The translations under genes were made by a program, and so were the position numbers. This document shows, in pieces, positions 55,401-57,314 of a stretch of DNA of 64,000 nt. The DNA is from Prosapia bicincta (lineage: Eukaryota > Arthropoda > Insecta > Hemiptera > Cercopidae): assembly GCA_036971475.1 (NCBI GenBank), contig JBAIZL010000006.1:62097898-62161897 (forward strand). The letters run 5' to 3'. The stretch's first letter is position 1. Every line of letters starts with the position of its first letter. Below the pieces are notes generated by a model. That model made no database searches. It worked only from the letters and a program-made list of their open reading frames with translations, and had not been told where the DNA came from.

Positions 55401-55546
55401 GCCTTAAGGTAGTGGGAGGAGTTAATGTGTATAGTATAGTTGGCGATGTTTTACGGATAAACTTTTATGGATCTCAGGCAGATTGTTTACCAAGAACACT
55501 ATTAGCAAATAATACGATATTAAGAGGCGCATGTTATTGTTTATAA
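3553..55546 (+). CDS. DUF229 / alkaline-phosphatase-like (sulfatase-fold) protein, seven exons, 632 codons
   Basis: Seven exons join with matching phases and GT-AG borders: 3553-3598, 30916-30986, 39861-39967, 48581-48887, 49518-49730, 52379-52702 and 54716-55546 (1899 nt including TAA). The start at 3553 gives MTTKLRYLLIFLSAV, completed by exon 2 into a hydrophobic signal anchor, so the protein should face the lumen or outside of the cell. Family hallmarks are a metal-binding IGLDSVSRLNF strand (D190), NTFPNVVPILTG, a tyrosine/tryptophan-rich middle (residues 249-330), SHD at 348-350, LGDHGSR (D385, H386) and STYDIH (H441), then a cysteine-containing C-terminal part. DUF229 proteins are usually about 600-680 residues, so this looks complete. 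The fold suggests a hydrolase or phospho-transferase; the substrate is unknown. Intron 1 is 27.3 kb and contains the antisense LTR element. No nonsense codon or frameshift is seen. The 5' UTR and promoter are not located. Confidence 0.92.
4665..5248 (+). repeat. Direct repeat pair around a GC-richer block
   Basis: 4665-4708 and 5201-5248 are diverged direct repeats (TACATTCATACC(C/T)ACTTTCTA ... TTTTGGTG(C/T)GGTCGC). The roughly 490 bp between them is richer in GC than its surroundings. GTGAGATAACGTTGCTTT at 4644-4661 recurs at 6559-6576. Open frames in the block (4796-4984, 4933-5172) show no recognisable domain. Confidence 0.55.
5397..5594 (-). pseudogene. Possible transposon ORF remnant
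   Basis: A 65-codon open frame on the - strand containing VHQTCGRSFQDN and a second Cys further on. The VHxxCxxxF layout resembles cysteine-bearing N-terminal regions of proteins encoded by repeats in many arthropod genomes. It is isolated, has no partner frame I can connect, and I cannot name a family. Confidence 0.25.
6130..6430 (+). repeat. Dispersed repeat family R1, copy 2
   Basis: Aligns to 1850-2270: GTAGTGGATGATACATGA, ATATTAATTGTAATTATTTA and GTTGACGTAAGTAGGAATTG occur in the same order and orientation. No coding capacity. Confidence 0.75.
6431..7467. other. Intron 1 sequence without recognised features
   Basis: No gene, RNA or clear repeat recognised. A 75-codon frame at 6670-6897 (-) is compositionally AT-rich and I consider it random. 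Confidence 0.4.
7468..7710. repeat. Foldback element, family H copy 2 (about 115-bp arms)
   Basis: Near-perfect inverted repeat: left arm about 7468-7582, right arm about 7597-7710, loop about 14 bp. Each arm carries the hammerhead-like string (7528-7560 on the - strand; 7621-7650 on the + strand): CTGAGGATGA, TTGC-loop-GCAAT, CGAAATGTACAT. In the right arm CGAAAT is changed to CAAAAT, which would break the conserved GAAA core. Shares CCTCTAT...TGTACATTTCG with the copies at 3249 and 27003. Confidence 0.9.
7711..8929. other. Intron 1 sequence without recognised features
   Basis: Nothing identifiable. Short open frames (8086-8304 +, 8843-9040 -) lack known motifs. Confidence 0.4.
8930..9560. 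repeat. Degenerate GTCACTGG / GTCATTGG-rich tandem region
   Basis: Short motifs built on (G)TCA(C/T)TGG recur many times. TCACTGGATG(T/A)AACGGCTG appears at about 9018 and 9053, and CATTGGT(A/T)GATTTGTCGCTG at about 9073 and 9232. Looks like an eroded tandem repeat. Open frames through it are by-products. Confidence 0.55.
9701..9843. mobile_element. Left part of CAGTGGCG-ended DNA element, split by the LTR element
   Basis: Begins CAGTGGCGAATTTAAGGGGG followed by a C-homopolymer. Its presumed other end is at 18543-18831 (reading inward CAGTGGCGAATCCAG, then a G-rich stretch). The two halves together would be about 430 bp. The ends look hAT-like, but I could not find a matching 8-bp target duplication (flanks TCAGACAC and CACTGTAG), so the class is uncertain. 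Confidence 0.55.
9914..9919 (-). terminator. LTR polyadenylation signal AATAAA
   Basis: AATAAA in element sense, about 65 nt before the 3' end of the LTR. Copy in the 5' LTR at 17957-17962. Confidence 0.55.
10189..10197 (-). promoter_or_regulatory. TATA box of the LTR promoter (3' LTR copy; 18232-18240 in the 5' LTR)
   Basis: GTTATATATGC in element sense, followed by a GC-rich stretch (CACCTAACGCGAGCGG) in which initiation would be expected. Position within the LTR (about 300 nt from the U3 end) is sensible. Inferred from motif only. Confidence 0.6.
10496..10512 (-). promoter_or_regulatory. Polypurine tract
   Basis: In element sense AAGGAGGGAGGATT directly precedes the 3' LTR, the position where the plus-strand primer is made during reverse transcription. 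Confidence 0.75.
10554..12524 (-). CDS. env: Env: membrane fusion glycoprotein-like, open frame without initiating ATG
   Basis: The frame opens after a stop at about 12525 and runs to TAG 10556-10554. Residues are counted from codon 12434 (626 codons). Furin-type RQKR at 94-97 is followed by a GLF-starting hydrophobic fusion-peptide region and a GTLDSDDA string, as in errantivirus Env and baculovirus F-type proteins. A transmembrane helix spans about 529-551, followed by a basic, proline-rich cytoplasmic tail. No ATG occurs in frame before the cleavage site and no signal peptide is visible. The protein is therefore expected from a spliced subgenomic mRNA whose 5' exon supplies start and signal, as known for gypsy. 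The frame overlaps the 3' end of pol by about 40 nt. No nonsense codon is seen in the frame. Confidence 0.9.
12482..14536 (-). CDS. pol: Pol, second part: RNase H and integrase (same frame, after the TAA)
   Basis: 684 codons in the same frame as the RT part; the first codon is TTG, so independent initiation is unlikely. RNase H: LTTDAS (D30), E70, YTDHKPL (D96) and NADALSR (D139). Integrase: HHCC zinc domain near 341-381 with CPSC, and the catalytic triad D410, D470, E506 (D-D-35-E spacing between the last two) in ALDIVGP, LTDQGTNF and NGALERTHRT. The C-terminal region has GPYEI-like residues at 644-648 typical of gypsy integrases. Ends at TAA 12484-12482, overlapping the env open frame. Apart from the upstream stop I see no damage. 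Confidence 0.92.
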   Translation of the reverse strand: MAFETLKHKLTSEPILQYPNFHKRFILTTDASSFAISGILSQGELPNDLPVAYASRTLNAAEGNYSTIEKELLAITWATKYFRPYLYGKKFVIYTDHKPLTYLFSVKDPGSRLVKFRLKLEEYDYEIKYKPGKHNTNADALSRIVPKDDGTSETSTLQNMYTTLSSNEYDTFLQTYQSKVIINNNIIETNENILNCKNNTIGLTLSTDLQIPANTTIYQIVQSTNHLSKLSKLQPKVNDVTTLVHNKQLICYLMTKQTINDKTQYSDLFYTLLTLKNVLIKKGINAITLSQLGQEDKLFWPKIRAMLRYIFQNCDIKVYICHSNQVIPKSEDILKLLEEFHSSPHSGHFGLHKTYKKLKQYYYWPNMKQDVRNFVQTCPSCQQNKLIQKKKQPMIITDTAEQSFQKIALDIVGPLTLTESGNKYLLTIQDNLTKFSQAFPMPNQEAETVAKTLVNNFICKFGLPQNILTDQGTNFTSNLFKSIAKLFKLKHIQTTAYHPESNGALERTHRTFIEYLRHYINNKQTDWDQWIPMAIFAYNTTPHSSTKYTPHELVFGFSPRLPTSITQPPEFRYTYDDYISDLKRKLNSSYQIAIENIKKAKHSSKQYYDKNTHTIDYKIGDYVYLKNEFSQPSTSKKLSSQYTGPYEIIAIDSPVNVTLKYKKRYLKVHKNRIKLAYVPGYTAS
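14537..16399 (-). CDS. pol: Pol, first part: protease and reverse transcriptase, ends at in-frame TAA
   Basis: The -1 frame is open from the frameshift site; the first ATG in it is at 16279, and the residue numbers below count from there. Aspartic protease active site FLVDTGSD at 37-41. Reverse transcriptase spans about 300-570: VDYRGLNAQT, catalytic D400 in CLDCYSG, and VYMDD at 461-465 with the two catalytic aspartates. It ends with the connection motif NWTEKQ at 575-580. The frame then meets TAA at 14537-14539 and continues open in the same frame as RNase H and integrase, so this is one gene with a single nonsense codon, not two genes. With LTRs that look identical the break should be recent. 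UAA followed by UUG is not a known strong readthrough context. Confidence 0.92.
   Translation of the reverse strand, partial: VKKRVSFPSYCRTQDTQDKIDRNRNYKNNYPQDSKQIFNSVYLPQCNEVRNAFNNCYTIILPVKQIDVIKYFSFLVDTGSDITTIKKSKLHYQDVIDFNNTLMVYGIARDPIQTIGTCDLNILINNETMNQTFRIFDDNSISLSTDGVIGNDFLRTYDCQLDYTTQTLIINKEHIIPLEPLQTKAECLPCLMPRTETVIDVVINNPEIKQGLISKTMLHKGIHLASSIVKVDDNSKALTTVLNTSEDIYYLPKVKVTLEPLPSQRKTNISYNQTYCTISPNGTNTIHDRMKELKKLLRLNHLNSEEKQSFLQLCTEYNSIFHLDGDKLPETNVIEHEIKTTTDVPIATKTYRYPEVHKPEVHKQINDMLEQNIISDSTSPWSAPIWVVPKKKDASGKTKWRVVVDYRGLNAQTIHNAFPLPHITDILDQLGHAKYFSCLDCYSGFHSVKIKKEDAPKTAFSTDLGHYQFNRMPFGLKNAPATFQRLMNTVLSGLQGSKCFVYMDDIVVYGTDLLDHNAKLKQVFQRLKDNNLRLQPDKCEFLQKEVIFLGHQITEHGVKPNPERVNVVKNYPTPETLKDIQAFLGLCNYYRRFIKDFALIAKPLTELTKKNVQFNWTEKQ
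16384..17337 (-). CDS. gag: Gag polyprotein of the errantivirus-type element
   Basis: 317 residues from an ATG at 17337-17335 to TAA at 16386-16384. The N-terminal two thirds resemble the capsid region of Ty3/gypsy Gag (helical, with FDGNRLTFYDFLDNCD near residue 30 and a FLTGLSKDL motif). A single CCHC zinc knuckle, CX2CX4HX4C, is at residues 263-276 and should bind genomic RNA. The C-terminal tail is basic and rich in Gln and Asn. The last codons overlap the A AAA AAC frameshift heptamer (16390-16396), so a fraction of ribosomes should continue into pol. The frame is intact. Product acts in the cytoplasm, forming the virus-like core. Confidence 0.93.
   Translation of the reverse strand: MTTPTTSTLVPDTIKLDNLINMIPKFDGNRLTFYDFLDNCDLAHSLAQDNKKNILLTFIKSKISGHARAHIRNREFDSWEDLRLHLVEIYSDKRSHAQWQLELSLCKQLHNEPVSSYAHKIENCLVRLTNSLDTSLTSIERQANVKLLRTQALNIFLTGLSKDLNIIVKAQKPQSLEDAISLAQAEEREQKARRDIDSHFSRQVNHNRDNYKPSKTPWHYSNTSNPFSDQVKPNKYFETQNAFARHRTHMVTPSTNISMPKHCKYCKHLGHTIEECRKRIFNEQQRNKNVSTQFQQPPKYLQKTSPFFNKHNESKNA
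16390..16396 (-). promoter_or_regulatory. -1 programmed ribosomal frameshift site, A AAA AAC
   Basis: In gag frame the codons read TCA AAA AAC GCG TAA, so the heptamer A_AAA_AAC has the canonical X_XXY_YYZ phase and lies one codon before the gag stop. The pol frame is in -1 relative to gag and is open across this point. I did not model a downstream pseudoknot. Confidence 0.85.
17338..17864 (-). other. Untranslated leader of the LTR element
   Basis: About 530 nt between primer site and gag. AT-rich near gag, with a GC-richer 17680-17865 segment holding repeated TTCGAATCC-like strings. It should contain packaging signals and the env splice donor; I cannot place either. Confidence 0.5.
17865..17882 (-). 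promoter_or_regulatory. Primer-binding site, tRNA-Leu type
   Basis: On the - strand TGGTGGCAGCGGTGGGAT starts 8 nt inside the 5' LTR. It is the exact complement of 18 nt ending ...CCGCTGCCACCA, the 3' end of animal tRNA-Leu (AAG-type) including the added CCA. Upstream leader sequence (17760-17865) repeats a (T)CTTCGAATCC-like string several times, resembling the T-arm of the same tRNA. Confidence 0.85.
17891..18538 (-). repeat. 5' LTR (648 bp)
   Basis: In element sense it begins TGTTATGTAC and ends GGGACACAACA, giving TG...CA ends. Contains a TATATA box (18234-18239), a triple short repeat (about 18003-18095) and AATAAA (complement of 17957-17962), the signals expected for U3, R and U5. Confidence 0.97.
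18543..18831. mobile_element. Right part of the CAGTGGCG-ended DNA element
   Basis: Continues the element of 9701-9843 after the GTTA duplication and ends ATTCGCCACTG at 18831, inverted relative to the left end, with a matching C-rich subterminal stretch (18786-18805). Confidence 0.5.
18832..20640. other. Intron 1 sequence, mostly unassigned
   Basis: No recognised coding region. A CpG-rich block at 20390-20470 has GCGCATGCGC and GTGACGTCAC palindromes, probably part of a DNA element. CAGTGGGGGCTCCTG at 19555 resembles a transposon end but has no convincing partner. Confidence 0.35.
20640..20711. mobile_element. Truncated hAT-like end
   Basis: Reading inward from 20711: CAGTGGCGGTTTGTCC, then AAAAGGGCTCTGGGGCGCAG, a terminal style shared by many non-autonomous hAT elements. 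No left partner or target duplication found. Confidence 0.45.
21385..21690 (-). repeat. Dispersed repeat family R1, copy 3 (inverted)
   Basis: Complement of the copy at 1850-2180: AATATTTGAAAAAAACTGTA, TTAACATCAAG(C/T)GTCATCCA and the TTAAATAATTACAATTAATA stretch are shared. No coding capacity. Confidence 0.8.
21691..22652. other. Intron 1 sequence without recognised features
   Basis: No identifiable gene or repeat; the frame at 22024-22227 (-) has no known motif. Confidence 0.35.
22653..22712. repeat. (AT)n microsatellite
   Basis: About 30 uninterrupted AT dinucleotides, with a second short (AT) run at 22730-22743. Confidence 0.98.
23157..24324. mobile_element. Foldback DNA element with nested inverted and direct repeats
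   Basis: Terminal inverted repeats AAAATATCTGTGAAGAAG at 23157 and, inverted, at 24307-24324; diverged similarity extends about 15 bp further out. Inside, a segment at 23328-23455 (CCAGGATCTAAAGGGGG to GTCGACATACC) occurs inverted at about 23570-23690 and again at 24080-24210. A segment TCTATCTTTTATAG(T/C)TT...GGTTCCAGTACA occurs directly at 23495 and 24005. No transposase frame. GC-rich ends, several C-homopolymers. Class unknown. Confidence 0.75.
24490..25170 (-). pseudogene. Non-LTR retrotransposon reverse transcriptase remnant
   Basis: On the - strand, in different frames, VRMLLFADDLM (about 25079-25111, the RT catalytic FADD box) precedes NYLGAMLDKKLTFQTHLR (about 24840-24895), the conserved block after the palm in Jockey/CR1-type reverse transcriptases. 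Stops and frame changes between the blocks show it is dead. No ends or poly-A tail identified. Clade assignment is tentative. Confidence 0.7.
25541..25582 (-). ncRNA. Hammerhead-like motif
   Basis: Read on the - strand: GGAGGCTGAAGAAGTCGTAA then GACGAAAACG. CTGAAGA, a short GTCG...CGA hairpin and CGAAAACG follow the layout seen in the foldback elements of this window. Confidence 0.4.
25807..26290. repeat. Degraded dispersed repeat beginning TAGCTGACCCGGCGAA
   Basis: TAGCTGACCCGGCGAATTTC and a far end GGGACACACAGACAAACATTCATT-like (split at 26260-26285) are strings I know as common at the ends of insect interspersed repeats. TAGCTGACCC recurs at 25910. The open frames at 26060-26330 (-) lie inside the repeat and are not genes. 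Confidence 0.5.
27003..27175. repeat. Foldback element, family H copy 3
   Basis: Starts ACCTCTATAACTACAAAAA like the 7468 copy. Inner arms TTTTATTTA...TGATGTAC and GTACATCA...TAAATAAAA are inverted. Hammerhead-like string on the - strand at 27061-27095: CTGAAGATGA, TTGC-loop-GCAAT, CGAAATGTAC. Confidence 0.7.
27800..28250. repeat. Tandem duplication of a 150-bp segment with pentameric tails
   Basis: 27815-27950 and 28030-28165 are diverged direct copies (CACTGCTACAAGC..., GTTACTAGTGAG(C/T)AG, GAATGAGTAATGACC-like). The first is followed by a degenerate CCTAA/ACCAA-rich tract, the second by an ACCAA-ACCAC-ACCAT pentamer array (28160-28245). The open frames on the - strand reflect the duplication. 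Confidence 0.75.
28251..29220. other. Intron 1 sequence without recognised features
   Basis: No recognisable gene or repeat; the frame 28965-29177 has no known motif. Confidence 0.35.
29224..30272 (+). pseudogene. MULE-type transposase remnant with frameshifts
   Basis: Frame a (29224-29664) has the MULE transposase start, FFMDGTFKSY with the first catalytic aspartate and an IYPVVFALL strand. After an A13-14 homopolymer at 29575-29589 the frame changes. 29645-29770 reads TVDFEAAAISALQDVFP and GCHFHMKKCLWRKIQ (second aspartate and CxxH region). The third block, 29828-30272, reads RMCAALAFLRPEDV, then after another shift RTTNAVEGWHKINN. Blocks are in family order, so it is one decayed gene. It ends about 640 bp before exon 2 of the DUF229 gene, same strand. 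Terminal repeats not found. Confidence 0.82.
30916..30986 (+). CDS. DUF229 gene exon 2
   Basis: Acceptor TTTGTTGCAG ends at 30915; donor GAG|GTAAGT after 30986. 71 nt, supplying the last two bases of codon 16, then 23 codons ending IVIYE. It completes the signal anchor (AIVTI) and leads into the lumenal stem. It lies about 640 bp downstream of the MULE transposase remnant. Confidence 0.9.
31319..31800 (+). repeat. Three imperfect tandem copies, period about 152-164 bp
   Basis: Copies begin near 31319, 31483 and 31635 (GCAAGRG...TTGGC, GTGACATTT(A/G)G, GAGCCTG, CTGCTATATAT). Copies 2 and 3 stay open in one frame with a 51-residue period (VTFSVDSEP / VTFGVDGEP) within a 150-codon frame 31461-31913. 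I do not recognise the protein; it is most simply a small satellite. Confidence 0.7.
31943..34560. mobile_element. hAT element (2618 bp) with 8-bp target duplication
   Basis: Ends TAGGGGTGCTCAATC (31943) and, inverted, CAGGGGTGCACAACC (34560). Flanked by a perfect 8-bp duplication ACATAGAA at 31935-31942 and 34561-34568, the hallmark of hAT insertion. It encloses a decayed transposase on the - strand. Confidence 0.95.
32540..33920 (-). pseudogene. hAT transposase remnant, GTF2IRD2/Charlie8-like
   Basis: Read on the - strand the blocks are, in order: a zinc finger CLICQETVGVMRDINLKRH...H (about 33815-33900), SESVVKASFEISKILMRHLKPF and VADILFPDKTQYVSQINLSR (33450-33761), VATDGAPSIFGKNIGLV (about 33162-33260) and MNELNTKLQGKDNSL (about 32795-32840). 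This order and wording match the hAT lineage from which GTF2I-repeat-containing 2 and some ZBED proteins derive. Frames change between blocks and stops intervene, so it cannot encode a full protein. Confidence 0.85.
34569..37874. other. Intron 2 sequence, mostly unassigned
   Basis: About 3.3 kb, AT-rich. A short stretch of ATTACA-type repeats lies at 34605-34660. No gene, RNA or transposon end recognised. Short frames at 34991-35206 and 35822-36028 appear random. Confidence 0.35.
37875..37929. repeat. (TA)n microsatellite
   Basis: About 27 TA dinucleotides directly abutting the large palindrome at 37934. Confidence 0.97.
37934..38207. repeat. Near-perfect palindrome, 136-bp arms, hammerhead-like strings in each arm
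   Basis: Left arm 37934-38069, right arm 38072-38207, separated by 2 bp; I see about one mismatch. Each arm has TGAAAATGCTAATAATGTAA followed by ATTAGCGAAAAGC, so GCTAAT and ATTAGC can pair as a stem next to GAAA, the same design as the other hairpin elements. It is flanked on both sides by (TA)n tracts (37875-37929, 38256-38289). Confidence 0.95.
38256..38289. repeat. (AT)n microsatellite
   Basis: About 17 AT units followed by an A-rich run; on the other side of the palindrome from the tract at 37875. Confidence 0.95.
39140..39205 (+). repeat. tRNA-like sequence, possible SINE head
   Basis: TTGGCGCAGTGCC resembles an A box and GCAGTTCAAATCTAGG a B box of a tRNA-type Pol III promoter, about 45 bp apart. 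The rest does not fold convincingly as a cloverleaf. It is directly followed by a copy of dispersed repeat R1 (39205 onward), which could be the body of a SINE, although other R1 copies lack this head. Confidence 0.35.
39205..39390 (-). repeat. Dispersed repeat family R1, copy 4 (inverted)
   Basis: Complement of 1800-1930: AACATCAATTGTCATCCACT, ATGTATTTGAACTTGA and TATTTTATTAACAACTGAAA are shared, and the similarity continues to the TTCCTTC...TATATCTTGT side. Confidence 0.75.
39861..39967 (+). CDS. DUF229 gene exon 3
   Basis: Acceptor T-tract CCAG ends at 39860; donor AG|GTAATA after 39967. 107 nt, starting in phase and ending two bases into a serine codon completed by exon 4. It encodes the CxFPIIHPFHSSI-type segment seen near the N terminus of DUF229 proteins. 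Confidence 0.9.
40591..41780. mobile_element. hAT-like element with CAGGGTGTCTAGT ends, nested in the pogo-like element
   Basis: Ends CAGGGTGTCTAGT (40591) and, inverted, at 41780; flanking TGTTA at 40586-40590 and 41781-41785 could be a 5-bp target duplication. Subterminal (G)GGAAAA(G)TCAGGGAA motifs recur at both ends. The last about 55 bp, including ACTAGACACCCTG, are present twice in tandem (about 41671-41724 and 41725-41780). Confidence 0.75.
41443..41670 (+). pseudogene. hAT-type transposase fragment
   Basis: Reads GFDESLNKISQRAQIDLSVR, then RYWDAETDEVNARYFGSVF and KAKELLNSFFKV, and in a shifted frame DPSDINVNWPFYRHL. This matches the central GFDES-LN...QMD..VRFWD...RY..S.FL block of a hAT-like transposase group found in many animals. 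Interrupted, short and without the rest of the gene. Confidence 0.65.
42985..44971. mobile_element. hAT element, TAGGGATGGGC family, copy 1 (1987 bp)
   Basis: Ends TAGGGATGGGCCGATTCC (42985) and the same inverted at 44971. Perfect 8-bp target duplication ATTTTAAC at 42977-42984 and 44972-44979. Subterminal GATTCCGATT / GGAATC repeats are dense at both ends (42999-43110 and 44892-44958), likely transposase-binding repeats. Confidence 0.96.
44100..44530 (+). pseudogene. hAT transposase C-terminal (dimerisation) region remnant
   Basis: VEEEVNNYLGEPLASPDCDV, KYPHLNAMAIKYLSAH and TSLTHNVFKCLCF reproduce the hAT C-terminal dimerisation block of ZBED-type transposases. The usual SERLFSxAG segment is scrambled by a frame change. 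The upstream part of the element is too decayed to read as transposase. Confidence 0.75.
45892..47005. mobile_element. Non-autonomous hAT element, CAGTGGC ends (1114 bp)
   Basis: Ends CAGTGGCGGACTTTGCC (45892) and, inverted, CAGTGGCAGACTTCCC (47005). Perfect 8-bp duplication CAGTTTAT at 45884-45891 and 47006-47013. Subterminal AGGCACA / AGGCACGTGCC motifs. A second end-like GGATCCGCCACTG at 46829-46841 suggests an older nested insertion. A CA-rich stretch lies at 46565-46640. No transposase. Confidence 0.93.
47364..48207. mobile_element. hAT element, TAGGGATGGGC family, copy 2, internally deleted and inverted (844 bp)
   Basis: Ends TAGGGATGGGCTGAT (47364) and, inverted, TAGGGATGGGCCAATTCC (48207). 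Perfect 8-bp duplication GTTATAAT at 47356-47363 and 48208-48215. Interior AACATCTTGGTCATATGG matches the complement of 44826-44845 in copy 1, so the two are in opposite orientation. Contains an (AG)n tract (47817-47855). Confidence 0.95.
47817..47855. repeat. (AG)n microsatellite
   Basis: About 18 GA dinucleotides inside hAT copy 2. Confidence 0.95.
48581..48887 (+). CDS. DUF229 gene exon 4
   Basis: Acceptor TATGTTTTACAG ends at 48580; donor AAG|GTAGTC after 48887. 307 nt. The N-terminal domain contains LTMIDNNGMLVF, a cysteine-containing DCYYQNIYR and SDFVFVQCYN, matching the region before the catalytic core in this family. Ends at a codon boundary. Confidence 0.93.
49165..49492. repeat. 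Foldback element P, copy 1, plus (AT)n tract
   Basis: Long imperfect inverted repeat centred near 49333 (GATTAATTTCC / GGAAAAATTAATC). Arms share CACCACTAAGTGCAATAATT, TTGTGTGATGA and GGTCACTTGACC. The left arm has a tandem duplication of TTTTACCTTGTGTGATGA. On the + strand GTGATTAGACAGT, GGTC-AAGT-GACC, GAAAGG resembles a decayed hammerhead. Bordered by (AT)n at 49457-49492, only 25 bp from exon 5. Related to 58680-58835. Confidence 0.85.
49518..49730 (+). CDS. DUF229 gene exon 5 (metal-binding core)
   Basis: Acceptor ACATGTTACAG ends at 49517; donor GAG|GTAACT after 49730. 213 nt, 71 codons, phase 0 at both ends. Contains the first metal-binding strand LVIGLDSVSRLNF and the NTFPNVVPILTG signature. 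The (AT)n tract and foldback element just upstream (49190-49492) end about 25 bp before the acceptor. Confidence 0.95.
50021..50068 (-). ncRNA. Hammerhead-like motif
   Basis: Read on the - strand: ACCTGAAGACGTTCTAGTAA, then AATTGCTGAAACATTG. CTGAAGACG and GAAACATT follow the pattern, but the segment between has no strong stem. Confidence 0.35.
50069..51340. other. Intron 5 sequence, unassigned
   Basis: Contains an open frame of 75 codons at 50467-50694 (HWDNSITGVVLESLNVNVLL...) that I do not recognise and that is not in a usable phase with the DUF229 exons; probably repeat-derived or random. Confidence 0.35.
51342..51977. mobile_element. pogo/Tc1-mariner-type MITE (636 bp)
   Basis: Ends TAGTAAAACCTCTCATATC (51342) and, inverted, CTGTAAAACCTCTCATATC (51977), each next to TA. 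Interior has a 26-bp tandem duplication TTTCCTGATTCAGCCAGTTT... (about 51438-51490). Non-coding. Confidence 0.8.
52130..52322. repeat. Foldback element with hammerhead-like apex
   Basis: Arms CACTTAAACAATAGTTTAT and ACTTTAAATTTTGTAAATTT recur inverted at 52255-52320. The apex on the + strand reads CTGATGAAG, ATCGC-CACATA-GCGAT, AGAAAACGTT: a canonical CTGATGA box (52205-52211), a perfect 5-bp stem and GAAAA (52231-52235). It ends about 55 bp before exon 6. Confidence 0.8.
52379..52702 (+). CDS. DUF229 gene exon 6
   Basis: Acceptor GCTACTTACAG ends at 52378; donor GGT|GTAAGT after 52702. 324 nt, 108 codons, phase 0 at both ends. Encodes YIWEKFEREGAATMYSED, YCLGPTP and FNEASHDYVN, all typical of the central part of DUF229 proteins. 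The join from exon 5 is in frame, but family members often have extra residues with a Cys here, so a tiny unseen exon between 49731 and 52378 cannot be excluded. Confidence 0.93.
52743..54650. other. Intron 6 sequence, unassigned
   Basis: 1.9 kb without recognised gene or transposon ends. A pyrimidine-rich, less AT-rich block at 53690-53960 may be an old repeat. Frames at 53246-53446 and 53452-53661 (-) show no known motif. Confidence 0.35.
54716..55546 (+). CDS. DUF229 gene exon 7 (terminal)
   Basis: Acceptor TTTTTGTTTTCAG ends at 54715; TAA stop at 55544-55546. 831 nt. Carries the second half of the metal site (LGDHGSR, later STYDIHATF) and a C-terminal domain with several cysteines. I found no canonical AATAAA in the following 780 bp, so the poly(A) site is not placed. 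Confidence 0.95.
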   Translation, partial: AIDKDFHDLLKSSYNENLFNHSIVFVLGDHGSRIDPIRTTEVGRIEDRMPMVSVIMPKWTDWVYPEWKSALRENSVRLLSTYDIHATFLDILSTLKNKSKDNSFNYDTLKQSGLNNKLALHFSAKSKGRSFFNLVPQDRNCESAGIPEWFCVCQNSEEKLSNDDPRSVEAAKAVVNYFNSVLLKGLSECAVQKLNKVESSQLITLQNEYRLQLMFTTTPGDGVFEALVSLKVVGGVNVYSIVGDVLRINFYGSQADCLPRTLLANNTILRGACYCL

Positions 55547-56330
55547 ATCTGTGTATATAAAATATTTTGTCAAGAATAATGTTATATTGTCAATTAGCCT
55601 TACATTACTTTAAAGTGATATGTTTACGTTCAAATCAATCTTTGTAATTTCATTTTTACAATTGTATAATTCCTACAATTTCATTACACATTTTCTGTGT
55701 GGGTGGATGTCTGTGATACCCTAATATCAAAACAGAAAGAATAATTCACCTTGATGGTGTTACTTGTACTATGTAAGGGTGTATTTGTAAATGAGTACTT
55801 AGTCCTTATTAATATTTTCTTTAAAAAAAAACTAATTTTCTTGTAAATTCTTTGCTGAGGAATTTTAATTGTACAAACAGATGATACAATGTTGGAAATT
55901 GTGCATCTGTTACTTGAGGTATATAATTTGTAAAAGTATAAATAATTCTGTGATTAATTGTCATTAAGTCTGTATCGTGCTGATATGCTATTCACAAAAG
56001 GCCTAAATATTCTCAGCGCTGTAAATAATGTTTGTACTTAACAAAGGGGTTTATATATTTAATTTAATGGAGCTCTTTATATTTTTCACATTATTTTTAT
56101 AACAAATTATGAAATATATGGTTTATGCCTCATAACTATAACGTTAACCTAAGTTAGTTGTACAGTATATTTATAACAATACCAAAAACTAGACCTAGTC
56201 TTTTATAAAAATAACTATAATATTTAAAAACTTGAAAATGCAAAAATTTAAATTTACCCAGTAATTAAGAGTCTATGCTAATACAATTACATATGAATTT
56301 AAAAATGATTGAATGAAGAAGCTATAAATA
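55547..56330 (+). other. 3' UTR / 3' flank of the DUF229 gene
   Basis: AT-rich sequence after the stop codon. No canonical AATAAA found; the transcript end cannot be placed by reading. Confidence 0.4.
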
Positions 56331-56334
56331 TTAA

Positions 56335-57314
56335 CACATTGAAGCCTACGCCTGAGTATAGATCGGGCCATTTAGTTAACACTAGTTGCCTAAACCCGTG
56401 TATAGCTCGGGATAATGTATTTATTTCCATAGCAACTTAATTCCTGTGTATTCTTAGTTTCATCAAGAATTCTTAGAACATCAATATCGTTCTTTATGTT
56501 GGTTATTCTAATTTACATGTCTTTACCTTTAGGTCAATCAGTGTTGCTTTTACGATCAAAAACTTAGTTTGTGAAGTGTGGAGACTGCGAATTATCAGGT
56601 AGTTGTTGGGTTTGGTCAGATAGTGAGTGTTTTGTTAGTCCGAGTTCTTTACAACTTCGAATTTGTTCTTGTTCGCTCTAAATTTTGTCATCAGTTATTT
56701 CTTATATTTAATTTGTAGTTTTTGTAATTTTGTTTAGGTTTTGAGTTTGTTGTTTTTCGCTTTAAATTTATCTTTCAGTTGTTTGGTTTATTTAATTTTT
56801 ATTGTTAGAGATATTACGTTATAGATATAATGGATAAAGACACTTTAAGAGATAATTCAATACGAAATATTGCTTTTAGACAGTGACAATGAAACCTATC
56901 TAAAGTATAATCGATATATCTTTTATTGATGAACTGAATCACCGATTTTAGATTTGTATTCAGAAGAAGAGTTTTCTAAATTTTAAAGGAAATATTTTAA
57001 AATTACATTTCTCCTTTAAAATTATATATAACATGAAATATTTATTTTCATTCTAATGTAAAATATGTGTGGTGAAGTGCAGTGATGTATAGAGTTGCTA
57101 TTTTATTTTGTTAAACTTTATACATTTTTCAGAAAAGCATAACACCATCTATATATAAGTGATCAATATCCTGAAAGATTCTTTCATTACTTTTACAAAA
57201 ATGTACAACTTGTTGTTAATTTGGTAATTATTACGTCTCAGGAAGTTTTTATATTTTACCTAAAAACCTCCAAGCAGATAGAAACAAGCGCTTCAGGGAC
57301 TAGGCATCAAAGTG
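56335..57314. mobile_element. piggyBac-type element, internally deleted (980 bp)
   Basis: TTAA at 56331-56334 and 57315-57318 flank inverted ends CACATTGAAGCCTACGCC and CACTTTGATGCCTAGTCC, the TTAA target and short-TIR layout of piggyBac. Near 56874-56905 one frame reads EILLLDSDNET, like the acidic N terminus of piggyBac transposases, and a nearby ATG (56830) reads in another frame, so the coding region is broken and mostly missing. Confidence 0.85.
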
